From positions 62,001-126,000 of the forward strand of contig JANQED010000120.1 of NCBI GenBank assembly GCA_028278545.1: DNA of 64,000 nucleotides, written 5' to 3'. The notes beneath the pieces are model-generated. The model saw only the letters and a program-made list of their open reading frames with translations. It had not been told where the DNA came from and searched no databases. Made by a program: the position numbers and the translations under genes. The stretch is from Anaerolineales bacterium. Its GTDB lineage: Bacteria; Chloroflexota; Anaerolineae; Anaerolineales; UBA11858. Shown here one piece after another: positions 26,506 through 35,605 of this stretch (the first letter of the stretch is position 1; the number at the start of each line of letters is the position of its first letter).

Positions 26506-27704
26506 TCCCAAGACAGCTGCGCTCCTTGATTATTTTGTATGGTCAACCAATTACAATACTTCGAAGAATATTGCAACGATTAGCTCATTTCTCTTTTAGG
26601 GCGTTGCATTTTGTTGGTGGGTTTCAGCGGTTTCGTGGAAGAATATTTTTATTTGCTCCTCGTATCAGTGAGCAAGACCGGGAAAGTTTGTTGAGGCGCT
26701 TGAAATTTTATTGCCCCGATTCGTTGGATTTCAAGGTTGCAGAAGTTAGAACTGTGCCACTATTCCTTTGGTTTTCGCCAGAGCCCTTACTACAATCTGG
26801 GCAGCACTCCACGTTATTGAACTCTATGCTCTCTATAAGGCCGGGAACATTTTGTGTGGATTTTCGAACGAATGCCTTGGATGGTTGGGAATGGACTCGT
26901 CTCGCAGCATACATCGACCCACGTCGTGTCGATCTGGATAGTTCTCGGCAACGGTTTGCCTCGAGAGTTGCCCGCTTGCGGCAACAAGGAAAAGAAAAAA
27001 CGTATATTTTTGGCACAGGGCCGTCGTTGGCAAATGCGCTGGATAAACAATGGGAAGATGGTTATCGAATTGTGTGCAATACGATCGTGCGCGATCGGTT
27101 TTTATGGGACCATTTAAAACCGGATTTCATCGTTGCCGGTGATGCGATCTACCATTTTGGATTTACTTCTTTTGCAAGAGCTTTTCGGCGGGACCTGCGT
27201 AAGTGTTTGGTTAGCAGTGACACCTTGTTTCTTTATCCTGCTGAATTTCACTCGATCGTTCGCAGAGAATTTGATGGGTTGAATGATCGGTTGATTCCCG
27301 TTCCAAAAGGATGGTTGCGTAAAATAGATATTGACCTTGTAAAACATTTCCAACTCCCTGGACTTGGAAATGTTCTTGGCCTATTACTATTGCCTTTAGC
27401 TTGTACCTTGTCCAAAGATGTATTTTTATTTGGATTCGATGGACGTGCGCCGAACGATAAACTATTTTGGGGTAATTCACCTAAGCATAGTTATCAAGAG
27501 CACTTAGCTGAACTTCAAGAGGCACACCCCTATTTCTTTGAATTCTTTGTTCCTGAATACAACCTAAATAAGTATGTCAAGAATGTGCATGGCGAGCAGT
27601 TGGATATTTGCCTTAGCATGGCAGAGAGCCGGGGATGGCGATTTGTGATGATGCACCGAAGTTGGACTCCTACATTGCAAAGACGTTTTCAGGGAGATGA
27701 TTAG
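26502..27704 (+). CDS. MptE/DUF115-like protein
   Basis: A 400-residue protein; its ATG at 26502 overlaps the flippase stop (ATGA). The centre has YIFGTGPSLANALDKQW, then LKPDFIVAGDAIYHFG and DVFLFGFDGR, the arrangement of the DUF115 family (6-hydroxymethylpterin diphosphokinase MptE-like, also found in flagellin-glycosylation and polysaccharide loci). In such loci it is thought to act on or transfer activated sugars such as nonulosonates. Role here is inferred. No membrane segment. Confidence 0.7.
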   Translation: MIPRQLRSLIILYGQPITILRRILQRLAHFSFRALHFVGGFQRFRGRIFLFAPRISEQDRESLLRRLKFYCPDSLDFKVAEVRTVPLFLWFSPEPLLQSGQHSTLLNSMLSIRPGTFCVDFRTNALDGWEWTRLAAYIDPRRVDLDSSRQRFASRVARLRQQGKEKTYIFGTGPSLANALDKQWEDGYRIVCNTIVRDRFLWDHLKPDFIVAGDAIYHFGFTSFARAFRRDLRKCLVSSDTLFLYPAEFHSIVRREFDGLNDRLIPVPKGWLRKIDIDLVKHFQLPGLGNVLGLLLLPLACTLSKDVFLFGFDGRAPNDKLFWGNSPKHSYQEHLAELQEAHPYFFEFFVPEYNLNKYVKNVHGEQLDICLSMAESRGWRFVMMHRSWTPTLQRRFQGDD

Positions 27705-28463
27705 ATGGTATTTGACCGCTATTCCCACTATTACGATACATTGTATGCCGAAAAAGATTACACCGATGAGTGTGATTTCCTGGAAAAAGTATTTGGGGAG
27801 TATGCCGACCAGCCCGTAAAGAGCGTTCTTGACCTGGGATGTGGAACTGGCGGTCATGCGCTTTTGTTTGCCCAGCGGGGTTATGAACTTACTGGCGTGG
27901 ACATTTCAGAGAGCATGTTGTCTATCGCCCAAGAAAGAACAAGGGAATTGAACCTGGGGGTGCACTATCACTTACAAGACATCCGTAAACTCCATCTGCG
28001 AGATACTTTTAACGCTGTTATCTCGATGTTCGCAGTGATGGGATACCAGACCAGCAACGCAGATTTTGAGACGGCAATTCAATCGGTTCATCAACATCTC
28101 GTCTCAAGGGGATTGTTTATCTTCGATGGGTGGTTTGGCCCGGCGGTTTTGAAGACGCGCCCAACTGAGCGAACCAAGGAAATAGAAACGCAGCAAGGTC
28201 AGGTGGTCCGCTATGGGCGGCCGGAGCTGGATGTGGTTAACCACATTGTGAAAATACACTATAAGGTCCTCCATTTTCAAGATGGTCAGCTTATAGACGA
28301 GGTTGATGAAGTTCATTCGATGCGCTATTTTTTCTACCAGGAGATAAAATATTTCCTCGAAAGAAACGGTTTCCGTTTGGTGAAGATTTCCCCATTTTTA
28401 GAATTAGATCGGCAAATCACCGAGGACGATTGGAATATGACTGTCATCGCCAAAAAAGTCTAG
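27705..28463 (+). CDS. Class I SAM-dependent methyltransferase
   Basis: A 252-residue protein. The SAM-binding motif I is VLDLGCGTGGHALLFA, followed by GYELTGVDISESML (acidic residue binding the ribose) and a later region with FNAVISMFAVMGYQT as motif IV. It starts directly after the previous stop (0 nt). It probably methylates a sugar or surface glycan unit of this locus; the substrate is not readable from the sequence. Confidence 0.85.
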   Translation: MVFDRYSHYYDTLYAEKDYTDECDFLEKVFGEYADQPVKSVLDLGCGTGGHALLFAQRGYELTGVDISESMLSIAQERTRELNLGVHYHLQDIRKLHLRDTFNAVISMFAVMGYQTSNADFETAIQSVHQHLVSRGLFIFDGWFGPAVLKTRPTERTKEIETQQGQVVRYGRPELDVVNHIVKIHYKVLHFQDGQLIDEVDEVHSMRYFFYQEIKYFLERNGFRLVKISPFLELDRQITEDDWNMTVIAKKV

Positions 28464-28464
28464 T

Positions 28465-29643
28465 ATGACCGAAGTTCGGGAACAGAGTTCAGCCTCTATC
28501 GCTTTTGTGCACCATCGGGGTGAGTTCGACACCGTTCCATCTTTGATGGGAGCGGTTAGGCTGCTCGTGCGAGATGGCAATACTGTCGATTTGATCTATG
28601 TATCCGACCCTGCCTTTGATGCGCCAAGCTTCGATGTTGGAGAGGTTCGTTTGGTTGTCTTGCCCTCCTTGCGGCGTTTTCCATTGCCTGCCAGCATCAG
28701 GAGAATCTTCGAAGCGTTGCTGCTGCTGATGGCGACCATTTGGCAATCTGCCAAACGAGGCTATTCCTGGTTGGTGGGGGTGGATCCCGTAGGTCTGATC
28801 ATTAGTGGAACGGTGGCGACGATTTTCCGTGCTCAGTTTTTTTATTTCAATTTAGAAATACTGTTTGCCAGTGAACTTACATCTTTCTACATTCGCATAA
28901 TCAAAGTGCTGGAACGCTATTTCAATAGGCGTAGCGCGTTTTCGGTCATCCAGGATCAGTCTCGTGCTGAAATGTTGGCCAGGGAAAACCAAATTCCTCT
29001 CGATACGATCTTGCTGTTGCCCAATTCTCCAGCAGGTGAGGCCCGTCCAAGGCGAAGCCTCTATTTGCGAAACAAGCTGGGCATAGCAGACGATCAGAGT
29101 CTGATCTTGCACGTGGGCACACTGAGCAAGTGGACCTGCACGCCGGAGCTGATATCAGCCTCTCGTCGATGGCCTGACCAACTTGCGCTTGTCTTGCACA
29201 GTCGTCAGCGCGGGGACGAGCTGAGCTTCGATTGGGCGGATCACCCTTGGGTCAAGGTTTCGGAAGGCCCTGTTCCTTCGCAGGTGCTTCCTGAACTCAT
29301 CGCTTCCGCCGATGTGGGGTTGGTCCTCTATCGTAGGGACGATCATTTTATGCATGGCGATAACATTGAGTATGTGGGACTGTCCTCGGGCAAGATGGCA
29401 GAATATCTGCGCTGCGGGGTGCCGGTGGTCGTGACGGCTTTTCCGGGGTTGTGCGAAATCGTCGAGCAATACCGATGCGGTATCTGTGTTGATGGTGTCG
29501 ATGACTTGGCCGGTGCGATCCGGGGGATATTGGCAGATCGCGCTCAATATAGCCAGGGCGCAATCCGCTGTTTCAATGAGGTGTTTCGTTTCGAGCACAA
29601 GTTTGAGGCCGTGTTGATGCGGTTGAATCATGACAGAGCGTGA
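28465..29643 (+). CDS. Glycosyltransferase family 4-like protein
   Basis: A 392-residue cytoplasmic or peripheral protein with two Rossmann-like halves. The first half is weakly conserved, with two hydrophobic stretches. The second has LILHVGTLSKWTC and a C-terminal GLSSGKMAEYLRCGVPVV segment, matching the donor-binding E-x7-E-like region of GT4 enzymes. It should add a sugar from a nucleotide donor to a lipid-linked intermediate. It starts 1 nt after the methyltransferase and overlaps the next gene by 14 nt. Confidence 0.75.
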   Translation: MTEVREQSSASIAFVHHRGEFDTVPSLMGAVRLLVRDGNTVDLIYVSDPAFDAPSFDVGEVRLVVLPSLRRFPLPASIRRIFEALLLLMATIWQSAKRGYSWLVGVDPVGLIISGTVATIFRAQFFYFNLEILFASELTSFYIRIIKVLERYFNRRSAFSVIQDQSRAEMLARENQIPLDTILLLPNSPAGEARPRRSLYLRNKLGIADDQSLILHVGTLSKWTCTPELISASRRWPDQLALVLHSRQRGDELSFDWADHPWVKVSEGPVPSQVLPELIASADVGLVLYRRDDHFMHGDNIEYVGLSSGKMAEYLRCGVPVVVTAFPGLCEIVEQYRCGICVDGVDDLAGAIRGILADRAQYSQGAIRCFNEVFRFEHKFEAVLMRLNHDRA

Positions 29644-30385
29644 GAACATCCTCGGCGTGGAGGTCAGCGCGATTAACTTATCCCAGGCTTTGGCGGTGAT
29701 CGATGGGTGGATCGAAAACCGTCAATCAAATTATGTTTGTGTCACCCCGGCTCATGGAATCATGGAATGCCAACGTGATCCAACGTTGAGGGGGATTTTC
29801 AATCGAAGCGGGTTGACTACGCCCGATGGCATGTCGGTTGTTTGGTTGCTCAAGCTGCGCGGTCACCGCCATGTGGACCGCGTTTATGGGCCAGACCTCT
29901 TGGAAGCAGTTTGTGAGCTTTCGCTGTCTCGGGGGTGGCGGCACTATTTCTATGGGGGCGCGCCGGAGGTGGTTGAGATGCTGGTAAGCAGGTTGCAGGC
30001 GCGTTTTCCAGGCTTAGGGGTTGTTGGCTCATATTCGCCTCCTTTTAGACCCCTGACCGATGAAGAAGATCAGGCCATCATTCAGGAAATCAACGCTGTC
30101 GATCCAGATATTGTTTGGGTAGGGATCAGCACGCCCAAACAAGAGCGGTGGATGGCTGCGCATCTTGATCAGTTGTCAGCGCCCGTTTTGATCGGGGTTG
30201 GAGCCGCCTTCGATTTTCTTTCTGGAAAGAAGTCCCAAGCACCCAGATGGATACAGCGAAGCGGTTTGGAGTGGTTCTACAGGTTGGTTTCTGAGCCGCG
30301 CCGTTTGTGGCGACGATATGCTGAGTACCCCTATTTTGTTTGGCTGGTGATCGCTCAGAGCTTTGGTTTAAAGGATTTTGGGTAA
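29630..30385 (+). CDS. WecB/TagA/CpsF family glycosyltransferase (GT26)
   Basis: A 251-residue protein with the full GT26 pattern: NYVCVTPAHGIMECQRD, GLTTPDGMSVVWL (catalytic Asp), RVYGPDLLEAV, then VWVGISTPKQERWMAA and the C-terminal GAAFDFLSGKK with RWIQRSGLEWFYRL. The family transfers N-acetylmannosamine-type sugars from UDP donors to undecaprenyl-PP-linked GlcNAc. It overlaps the GT4 gene by 14 nt and is followed 6 nt later by the WbaP-type gene. Confidence 0.92.
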   Translation: MTERENILGVEVSAINLSQALAVIDGWIENRQSNYVCVTPAHGIMECQRDPTLRGIFNRSGLTTPDGMSVVWLLKLRGHRHVDRVYGPDLLEAVCELSLSRGWRHYFYGGAPEVVEMLVSRLQARFPGLGVVGSYSPPFRPLTDEEDQAIIQEINAVDPDIVWVGISTPKQERWMAAHLDQLSAPVLIGVGAAFDFLSGKKSQAPRWIQRSGLEWFYRLVSEPRRLWRRYAEYPYFVWLVIAQSFGLKDFG

Positions 30386-30391
30386 CCGTAC

Positions 30392-31804
30392 ATGTTACGG
30401 CGCTTTTCTGCAAATCTCGCTATCTTGTACATCCTGATCGATGCCGCGCTGGTGTTATCCGCGATGGTGTTGGCTGTAAAGCTTCGCCCACTATTTAATT
30501 CACTGGATTTTGTTCGGTTCTTGGAAGTGCCTATTCAGATGCCAGGGATGGTTTATGTGCTTACCGTCCTGGTGTGGACAGGGGTGATGGCTTTGCTGTC
30601 GGTTTATGATGGCAGGCGCAACCTTTTGATCGTCGATGAATTGACCAATCTGACTTTGGCTGCTGGGGTCGCTTTCGTCTCTCTGGCTGGTGTGCTGTAT
30701 TTATCTTATCGAGAAGTATCCCGGCTACTTTATTTACTTTTTGGTTTCCAGGCCTATCTATACTTATTGATCTGGAGGGTAATCGTACGTTTGCTTTACC
30801 GCTGGCGCGGCCACGTTGGTGCGCAGACGCGTCGCGTGTTGATCATCGGGGCAGGTGCGGTCGGTCATCAGGTCAAGGAGCAATTGATCAAATACCCTTA
30901 TTTCGGGCTGACATTTGTCGGCTATCTCGATGATGACGCCCAAAAGAGAGCGGCTGATGAATCCATCCTCGCGCCATTGGATCAAACCCGCACGGTGATC
31001 CAAGCTCAATCTGTCGATGATGTCGTCTTAGCTTTGCCGCGCAGCGCTTATGAGCGTGTCAATCGGTTGATCGCCGAGCTCCATGACCTGCCAATCAAGG
31101 TTTGGGTTGTACCGGATTATTTCTCGATAACTCTCTATCAGGCTAAAGTTGAAGATTTTGCCGGCATTCCATTGCTCGATTTGCGTGCTCCGGCGCTGAA
31201 TGACTATCAGCGTTTGACAAAAAGAGCTTTCGATTTGGTCATGACGATTTTCTTTTTGCCTCTGGCACTGATGATGATGGGGGTGATTGCTCTGGCAATT
31301 TGGATAGATGATCCCGGGCCTGTGATCTTTCGCCAGACCCGGTTGGGGGAAAATGGACGTCTTTTTAAGATGTTCAAATTCCGCACGATGATCGTTGGGG
31401 CGGAGGAATTGCAGCACTTGATCGAAAGAGAGGACGATCAGGGTAGGTCAATTCATAAATTTCCCGACGACCCGCGTGTCACCCGCGTGGGAAACCTCCT
31501 GCGGCGGACGAGCCTGGACGAATTGCCGCAATTGTTCAATGTGCTCAAGGGAAATATGTCTTTGGTAGGGCCGCGCCCTGAACTCCCTCATTTAGTTGCC
31601 AAATATCAGCGCTGGCAGCGCAAACGCTTCACCGTCCCTCAAGGGGTTACGGGCTGGTGGCAGGTTCACGGGCGGAGTAACAAACCCATGCACCTGCACA
31701 CAGAGGATGATCTGTATTACGTGCAAAATTATTCCCTGCGCCTGGATTTGTATATCTTGTTCAAAACGATCTGGGTGATCCTGCGCGGCGAAGGTGCTTA
31801 CTGA
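30392..31804 (+). CDS. Polyprenyl glycosylphosphotransferase (WbaP/WcaJ-type initiating enzyme)
   Basis: A 470-residue protein with four N-terminal membrane helices, a Rossmann-like middle domain ([13 protein letters not shown]) and a C-terminal bacterial sugar-transferase domain: [66 protein letters not shown]. It loads the first sugar-1-phosphate on undecaprenyl phosphate at the inner membrane face. It should start the repeat-unit assembly served by the GT4 and GT26 genes before it. Confidence 0.93.
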   Translation: MLRRFSANLAILYILIDAALVLSAMVLAVKLRPLFNSLDFVRFLEVPIQMPGMVYVLTVLVWTGVMALLSVYDGRRNLLIVDELTNLTLAAGVAFVSLAGVLYLSYREVSRLLYLLFGFQAYLYLLIWRVIVRLLYRWRGHVGAQTRRVLIIGAGAVGHQVKEQLIKYPYFGLTFVGYLDDDAQKRAADESILAPLDQTRTVIQAQSVDDVVLALPRSAYERVNRLIAELHDLPIKVWVVPDYFSITLYQAKVEDFAGIPLLDLRAPALNDYQRLTKRAFDLVMTIFFLPLALMMMGVIALAIWIDDPGPVIFRQTRLGENGRLFKMFKFRTMIVGAEELQHLIEREDDQGRSIHKFPDDPRVTRVGNLLRRTSLDELPQLFNVLKGNMSLVGPRPELPHLVAKYQRWQRKRFTVPQGVTGWWQVHGRSNKPMHLHTEDDLYYVQNYSLRLDLYILFKTIWVILRGEGAY

Positions 31805-31808
31805 CGGC

Positions 31809-34259
31809 ATGGTGGAGAAAGAAGGGCATCAAATCTCGCCTAATTGGGGGTATCTGGCTCGTGAAATGGGGTTGATCCTGTTATGGGCTTATGTGATCCT
31901 GGTGGCGGGCACGGTCACTGGCTTGATCAACTTTCGCATTCACGCGTTTTCGACCCTTTTGGGTGTCATCCTCTTGGGGGCTTGGCTGGTGAGGCGCTTG
32001 CTTCAGCATAAAAAGATCCTCTCGAGCGGAATTGAATGGGCGTTTTTGGCCTTTATGGCAGTTCAATTGTTGGCCCTCCTTTTTTCGCCAGATGTGCGCC
32101 GGGGTCTCCCCTCCGTTATGTTGTATGGCGTATACATTTTGGTGTTCTACTATGTTTATGATTTAGTTCATCATGGATGGCCTGTTGAACTCATCGAAAA
32201 GACTTTGCTGATCACTGGGGGGATCGTCGTTGGGTTAGCTTTGTTTCAGCTTACTCAAGCTTATATCGCTTGGCGGAACATGGCTACAATGCTGACGTAT
32301 GCGCCCGGGTTTCATTACCGCCTGTACGCCGTCTTCGGAGACGCCAATTTACTGGCTGCCTTCGTAAACATCCTCGTCCCCATCACCATTGGGCGGATTC
32401 TGGTATCTCGAAGACCAATTTCGCGGATCAGCTTGGGTGGATTGCTGATTGGTATGGTCCCCGTCTTTTACTACGCATCTTCGCGCGGGGGATTTCTCGG
32501 TGATCTGGCTGCCATCTCCGTTCTAGTGTTCGGCTGGGTTGGTTTTGTGTCTGAGCGGGCCCGCGTTGGTGCTCAGAAAGCCTGGGAGTTTTTGCGCGCT
32601 CGGCCATTGATGCTGGGGTTGATCGTTTTGGGGGTTGCCGCCCCCCTAGTATTGGGGCTCATTCGGGCGTTGCAGTTTCAGGGGGATGCTACGCATGGGC
32701 CCATCATGAGCTCTCGGGCGACCTTTTGGGGAACTGCTTGGGACGCATTTCAGGCTTCACCTTGGTGGGGGATTGGGCCGGGCGTATACCCTTCAGCATA
32801 TATCCAATACAACGCCATCCCCCCCGACCGGCCTTATCTTCATGCTCACAGCGTCCCCTTTACCGTAGCTGCTGAAAGCGGCTTGTTGGGATTAGTTGGG
32901 CTGATGGTCTTTATGGTTGTCGTCATTCGGAAGGTATGGTCTTCCCGCCAGGGCCTTCCTTATCGTGCTCGGGTTCGTTGGGTAACTTGTGTGGCCAGCT
33001 TGGCAGGTTTTTGTGTCCACTCGCTTGTAGACAATTTTCTGCTGTATCCTTCAGTTGGCATCGCAGTGACCGTTTTAGTAGCACTACTGCTTGTCCGGGA
33101 TGCCGAGGATATCGCCCCATCGGGTGAGACCCCCAGAAATTCATTTTCCCCCTTTTGGCTGCTTCTGCCCGGTTTGTTAATTGCCGGATTTACTGTTTAC
33201 TCCCTGCGGGCATATTGGAACAACGAGCAGGCGATCAATGCCGCTTCGGCGGGAGATTGGCAGGGCGCATCCACCGCATTTGACCAGGCCGTGACCCATG
33301 ATCCGCTTTTGGCCCATTACTGGCTGCAAGGCGGCTATGCCAATGGCATGTTGGCCGCCCACGGTGATGAAGCAGCTTTGCAGCGGGCAATCGAACTCAC
33401 TGAGTATGGCGTTACTCTTGAGCCAGGTTATGCTTTAAACTATGCTAATTTGGGGGCCTTATACTGGCAGGCGGGACATTTCAATCAGGCATTAACGAAT
33501 ATGCTTCGGGCGGCTGAATTGGAACCCCAGGTACCCGTTTACTGGTTGAATTTGGGTTCCTACGCCGAAATCATGTCTCTGCAAGACGAGGCGCGTCGAG
33601 CCTACGGCAAGTTCTTGGAACTTCAACCTGAGCTGTCCGAGACGGATTTCTGGGCCCAAACGAAGCTGCGCGCTGAAGTGTTGACTTCCTGGATGGCTTC
33701 CAGTGTCAAACTTAGTGTACCGGAATCGCTCGTTTCTCAAGGTCGCCGCGCCACCGCAGAAGGAGATTTTTCTTCCGCCGAAAAGCTATTGACAGCAGCA
33801 TGGAGGGAGAACGATCAAGACATCAGGCTTTACTCCTCCCTCGCCGAACTTGCCTTAGTCCAAGGAGACTTGGAGGAGGCCGAAGGCTATCTGCATGCCG
33901 CGCTTTGGATCCAGGATATTGCCTCCAATGCCGAAAAGGTCATGCCGCTGCTCACTCTGGCTGAAATCGATCTACGGCGCGGGAATTCTGAGAGTGCCTT
34001 GATCCGTTACCGCCAGGTATATGAAGCCGTCACAGATTACACTATTTATGGTTGGGGAACCAAGGGCTGGAATCCTTATGCCTGGTTCGTATTCGGACGC
34101 CGTAGCCTCCCGGTTGATATCTTGCCCCAACTGATCCGTCCCCCCCTGCCGCCTGACCTTGTCGAGCGCTTGCTGCCTCTGGTGGAGCTACATGAAGCTC
34201 GCGGAGAACCTGAGATTGCCCAGGAAGTGCATCGCCAGCTCAAAAATACCTCTCCCTAG
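31809..34259 (+). CDS. O-antigen ligase/polymerase-like protein with TPR domain
   Basis: A protein of about 816 residues. The ATG at 31809 lies 4 nt after the previous stop; a GTG at 31794 is also possible. About twelve membrane helices, with the Wzy_C/WaaL-type large loop containing GIGPGVYPSAYIQYNAIPP and YLHAHSVPFTVAAESGLLGL. The second half (about residues 475-810) has tetratricopeptide-type helix pairs such as ALNYANLGALYWQAG and PVYWLNLGSYAEIM. The fusion of O-antigen ligase and TPRs is common in Chloroflexota. It should join or polymerise flipped glycan units outside the membrane. Confidence 0.85.
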   Translation: MVEKEGHQISPNWGYLAREMGLILLWAYVILVAGTVTGLINFRIHAFSTLLGVILLGAWLVRRLLQHKKILSSGIEWAFLAFMAVQLLALLFSPDVRRGLPSVMLYGVYILVFYYVYDLVHHGWPVELIEKTLLITGGIVVGLALFQLTQAYIAWRNMATMLTYAPGFHYRLYAVFGDANLLAAFVNILVPITIGRILVSRRPISRISLGGLLIGMVPVFYYASSRGGFLGDLAAISVLVFGWVGFVSERARVGAQKAWEFLRARPLMLGLIVLGVAAPLVLGLIRALQFQGDATHGPIMSSRATFWGTAWDAFQASPWWGIGPGVYPSAYIQYNAIPPDRPYLHAHSVPFTVAAESGLLGLVGLMVFMVVVIRKVWSSRQGLPYRARVRWVTCVASLAGFCVHSLVDNFLLYPSVGIAVTVLVALLLVRDAEDIAPSGETPRNSFSPFWLLLPGLLIAGFTVYSLRAYWNNEQAINAASAGDWQGASTAFDQAVTHDPLLAHYWLQGGYANGMLAAHGDEAALQRAIELTEYGVTLEPGYALNYANLGALYWQAGHFNQALTNMLRAAELEPQVPVYWLNLGSYAEIMSLQDEARRAYGKFLELQPELSETDFWAQTKLRAEVLTSWMASSVKLSVPESLVSQGRRATAEGDFSSAEKLLTAAWRENDQDIRLYSSLAELALVQGDLEEAEGYLHAALWIQDIASNAEKVMPLLTLAEIDLRRGNSESALIRYRQVYEAVTDYTIYGWGTKGWNPYAWFVFGRRSLPVDILPQLIRPPLPPDLVERLLPLVELHEARGEPEIAQEVHRQLKNTSP

Positions 34260-34360
34260 GCAAATTGATACTATCTTAGCTGGGGATTCTTGCTTTCTGC
34301 GGGTGATATACTTGGTTCTGTTGGCGTATTCCCATTCGTGCTTTAGCTCCAGGAGATTCC

Positions 34361-35602
34361 GTGTATCGTTATCGTTCAGCATTTCTCTTCGCCGCACTTG
34401 TTTTGGTTTCCTTGCTGGGTCTGGTTGGATTGACCTGGGCGAACTATCGCTTCTCTGCCCAGAATCCTGGCGGCAATGACTTCCTGGCCCGTTGGATGGG
34501 GGCCCGAAAATGGTTGATGGAGGGCATCAGCCCTTATGATGAGCGCGTCAGCTTAGCCACACAGGAAATGATTTACGGCCACCCTGCCGATATCTCTCAG
34601 GGGGAAGATATCAGTCACTTTGTCTATCCATTGACCTCGATGGTCTTCTTTGGCCCCTTTGGGCTGTTGGATTATTTGCCCGCTCGCGCGCTGTGGATGA
34701 CCGTCTTGGAATTGAGTCTGGCGGGGCTGGCGATTCTTAGCCTGCGCCTGGTGCGCTGGCCGCTTTCTCCGCCGCGTGTTGCCGTGCTGATTCTGTTCAG
34801 TGTGCTCTGGTATCATGGGGCAAGGACGATCATCGTGGGGCAGTTTGCAGGCATAGAAGCTCTGCTGATTGTGGGGGCATTACTACTGATTCAAAAAGAG
34901 CAGGATGGTTTTGCGGGATTCTTGCTGGCCTTGACAACCGCCAAACCTCAAATGGGGTATCTGGTGATCATCTTTGTGTTGATCTGGGCATATTCTTGCC
35001 GCCGCACAAATTTGATCTGGGGTTTCTTCGGCAGTTTGTTGGGCATATTCCTGGTGTCTTTGTTCTTCATTCCCAACTGGCCTCTGCAAATGATCTGGCA
35101 GTTGATGGAATACCCCGGTTATACCGATCGAATTGGCTCCCTGATTTCGATCTTGGCTGGCCTGATACCGGGCTTAAGCAGGCAGCTAAACATCATCTTG
35201 AATATTTTCTTTTGGGGTTATTTGATCGTGGAATGGGTTTTGGCTTGGGGGAAAGATCAGCGCTGGTTCACCTGGACTGCCCTGATGACCTTGGTCTTGA
35301 CCAATTTCCTGGTATTGCGCACTGCGACGACGAACTATGTGATGATGCTGCCAGCCGTGTTCATGGTGTTCAAAATGCTGGAATATCGCTGGCCTAAAGT
35401 GGGCCAGGTTATCGTCTGGGCGATCGTCGCTCTCCTGGCGGTGGGCCTATGGGCCCTCTTCTTTGACACTGTGCAGGGCAACCTGGAGCAGCCAGCGATG
35501 TATTTGCCGCTGCCTCTATTTTGCTTGTTGGGTTTGTGGTGGGTACGCTGGTGGTCTATCCGTCCCTCCCTCATGCCGATAGAAGACCTCGCCAAGCCAT
35601 AG
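34361..35602 (+). CDS. GT87 (DUF2029)-like membrane glycosyltransferase
   Basis: A 413-residue protein with a GTG start preceded by AGGAGA at 5 nt. First loop: GGNDFLARWMGARKWLMEGISPYD, the family motif with the catalytic Asp, and later VGQFAGIEALL and TTAKPQMG. About ten hydrophobic segments. Uses a polyprenyl-phosphate sugar donor according to the family. It begins a second run of five similar genes up to 42257. Confidence 0.78.
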   Translation: MYRYRSAFLFAALVLVSLLGLVGLTWANYRFSAQNPGGNDFLARWMGARKWLMEGISPYDERVSLATQEMIYGHPADISQGEDISHFVYPLTSMVFFGPFGLLDYLPARALWMTVLELSLAGLAILSLRLVRWPLSPPRVAVLILFSVLWYHGARTIIVGQFAGIEALLIVGALLLIQKEQDGFAGFLLALTTAKPQMGYLVIIFVLIWAYSCRRTNLIWGFFGSLLGIFLVSLFFIPNWPLQMIWQLMEYPGYTDRIGSLISILAGLIPGLSRQLNIILNIFFWGYLIVEWVLAWGKDQRWFTWTALMTLVLTNFLVLRTATTNYVMMLPAVFMVFKMLEYRWPKVGQVIVWAIVALLAVGLWALFFDTVQGNLEQPAMYLPLPLFCLLGLWWVRWWSIRPSLMPIEDLAKP

Positions 35603-35605
35603 GGA

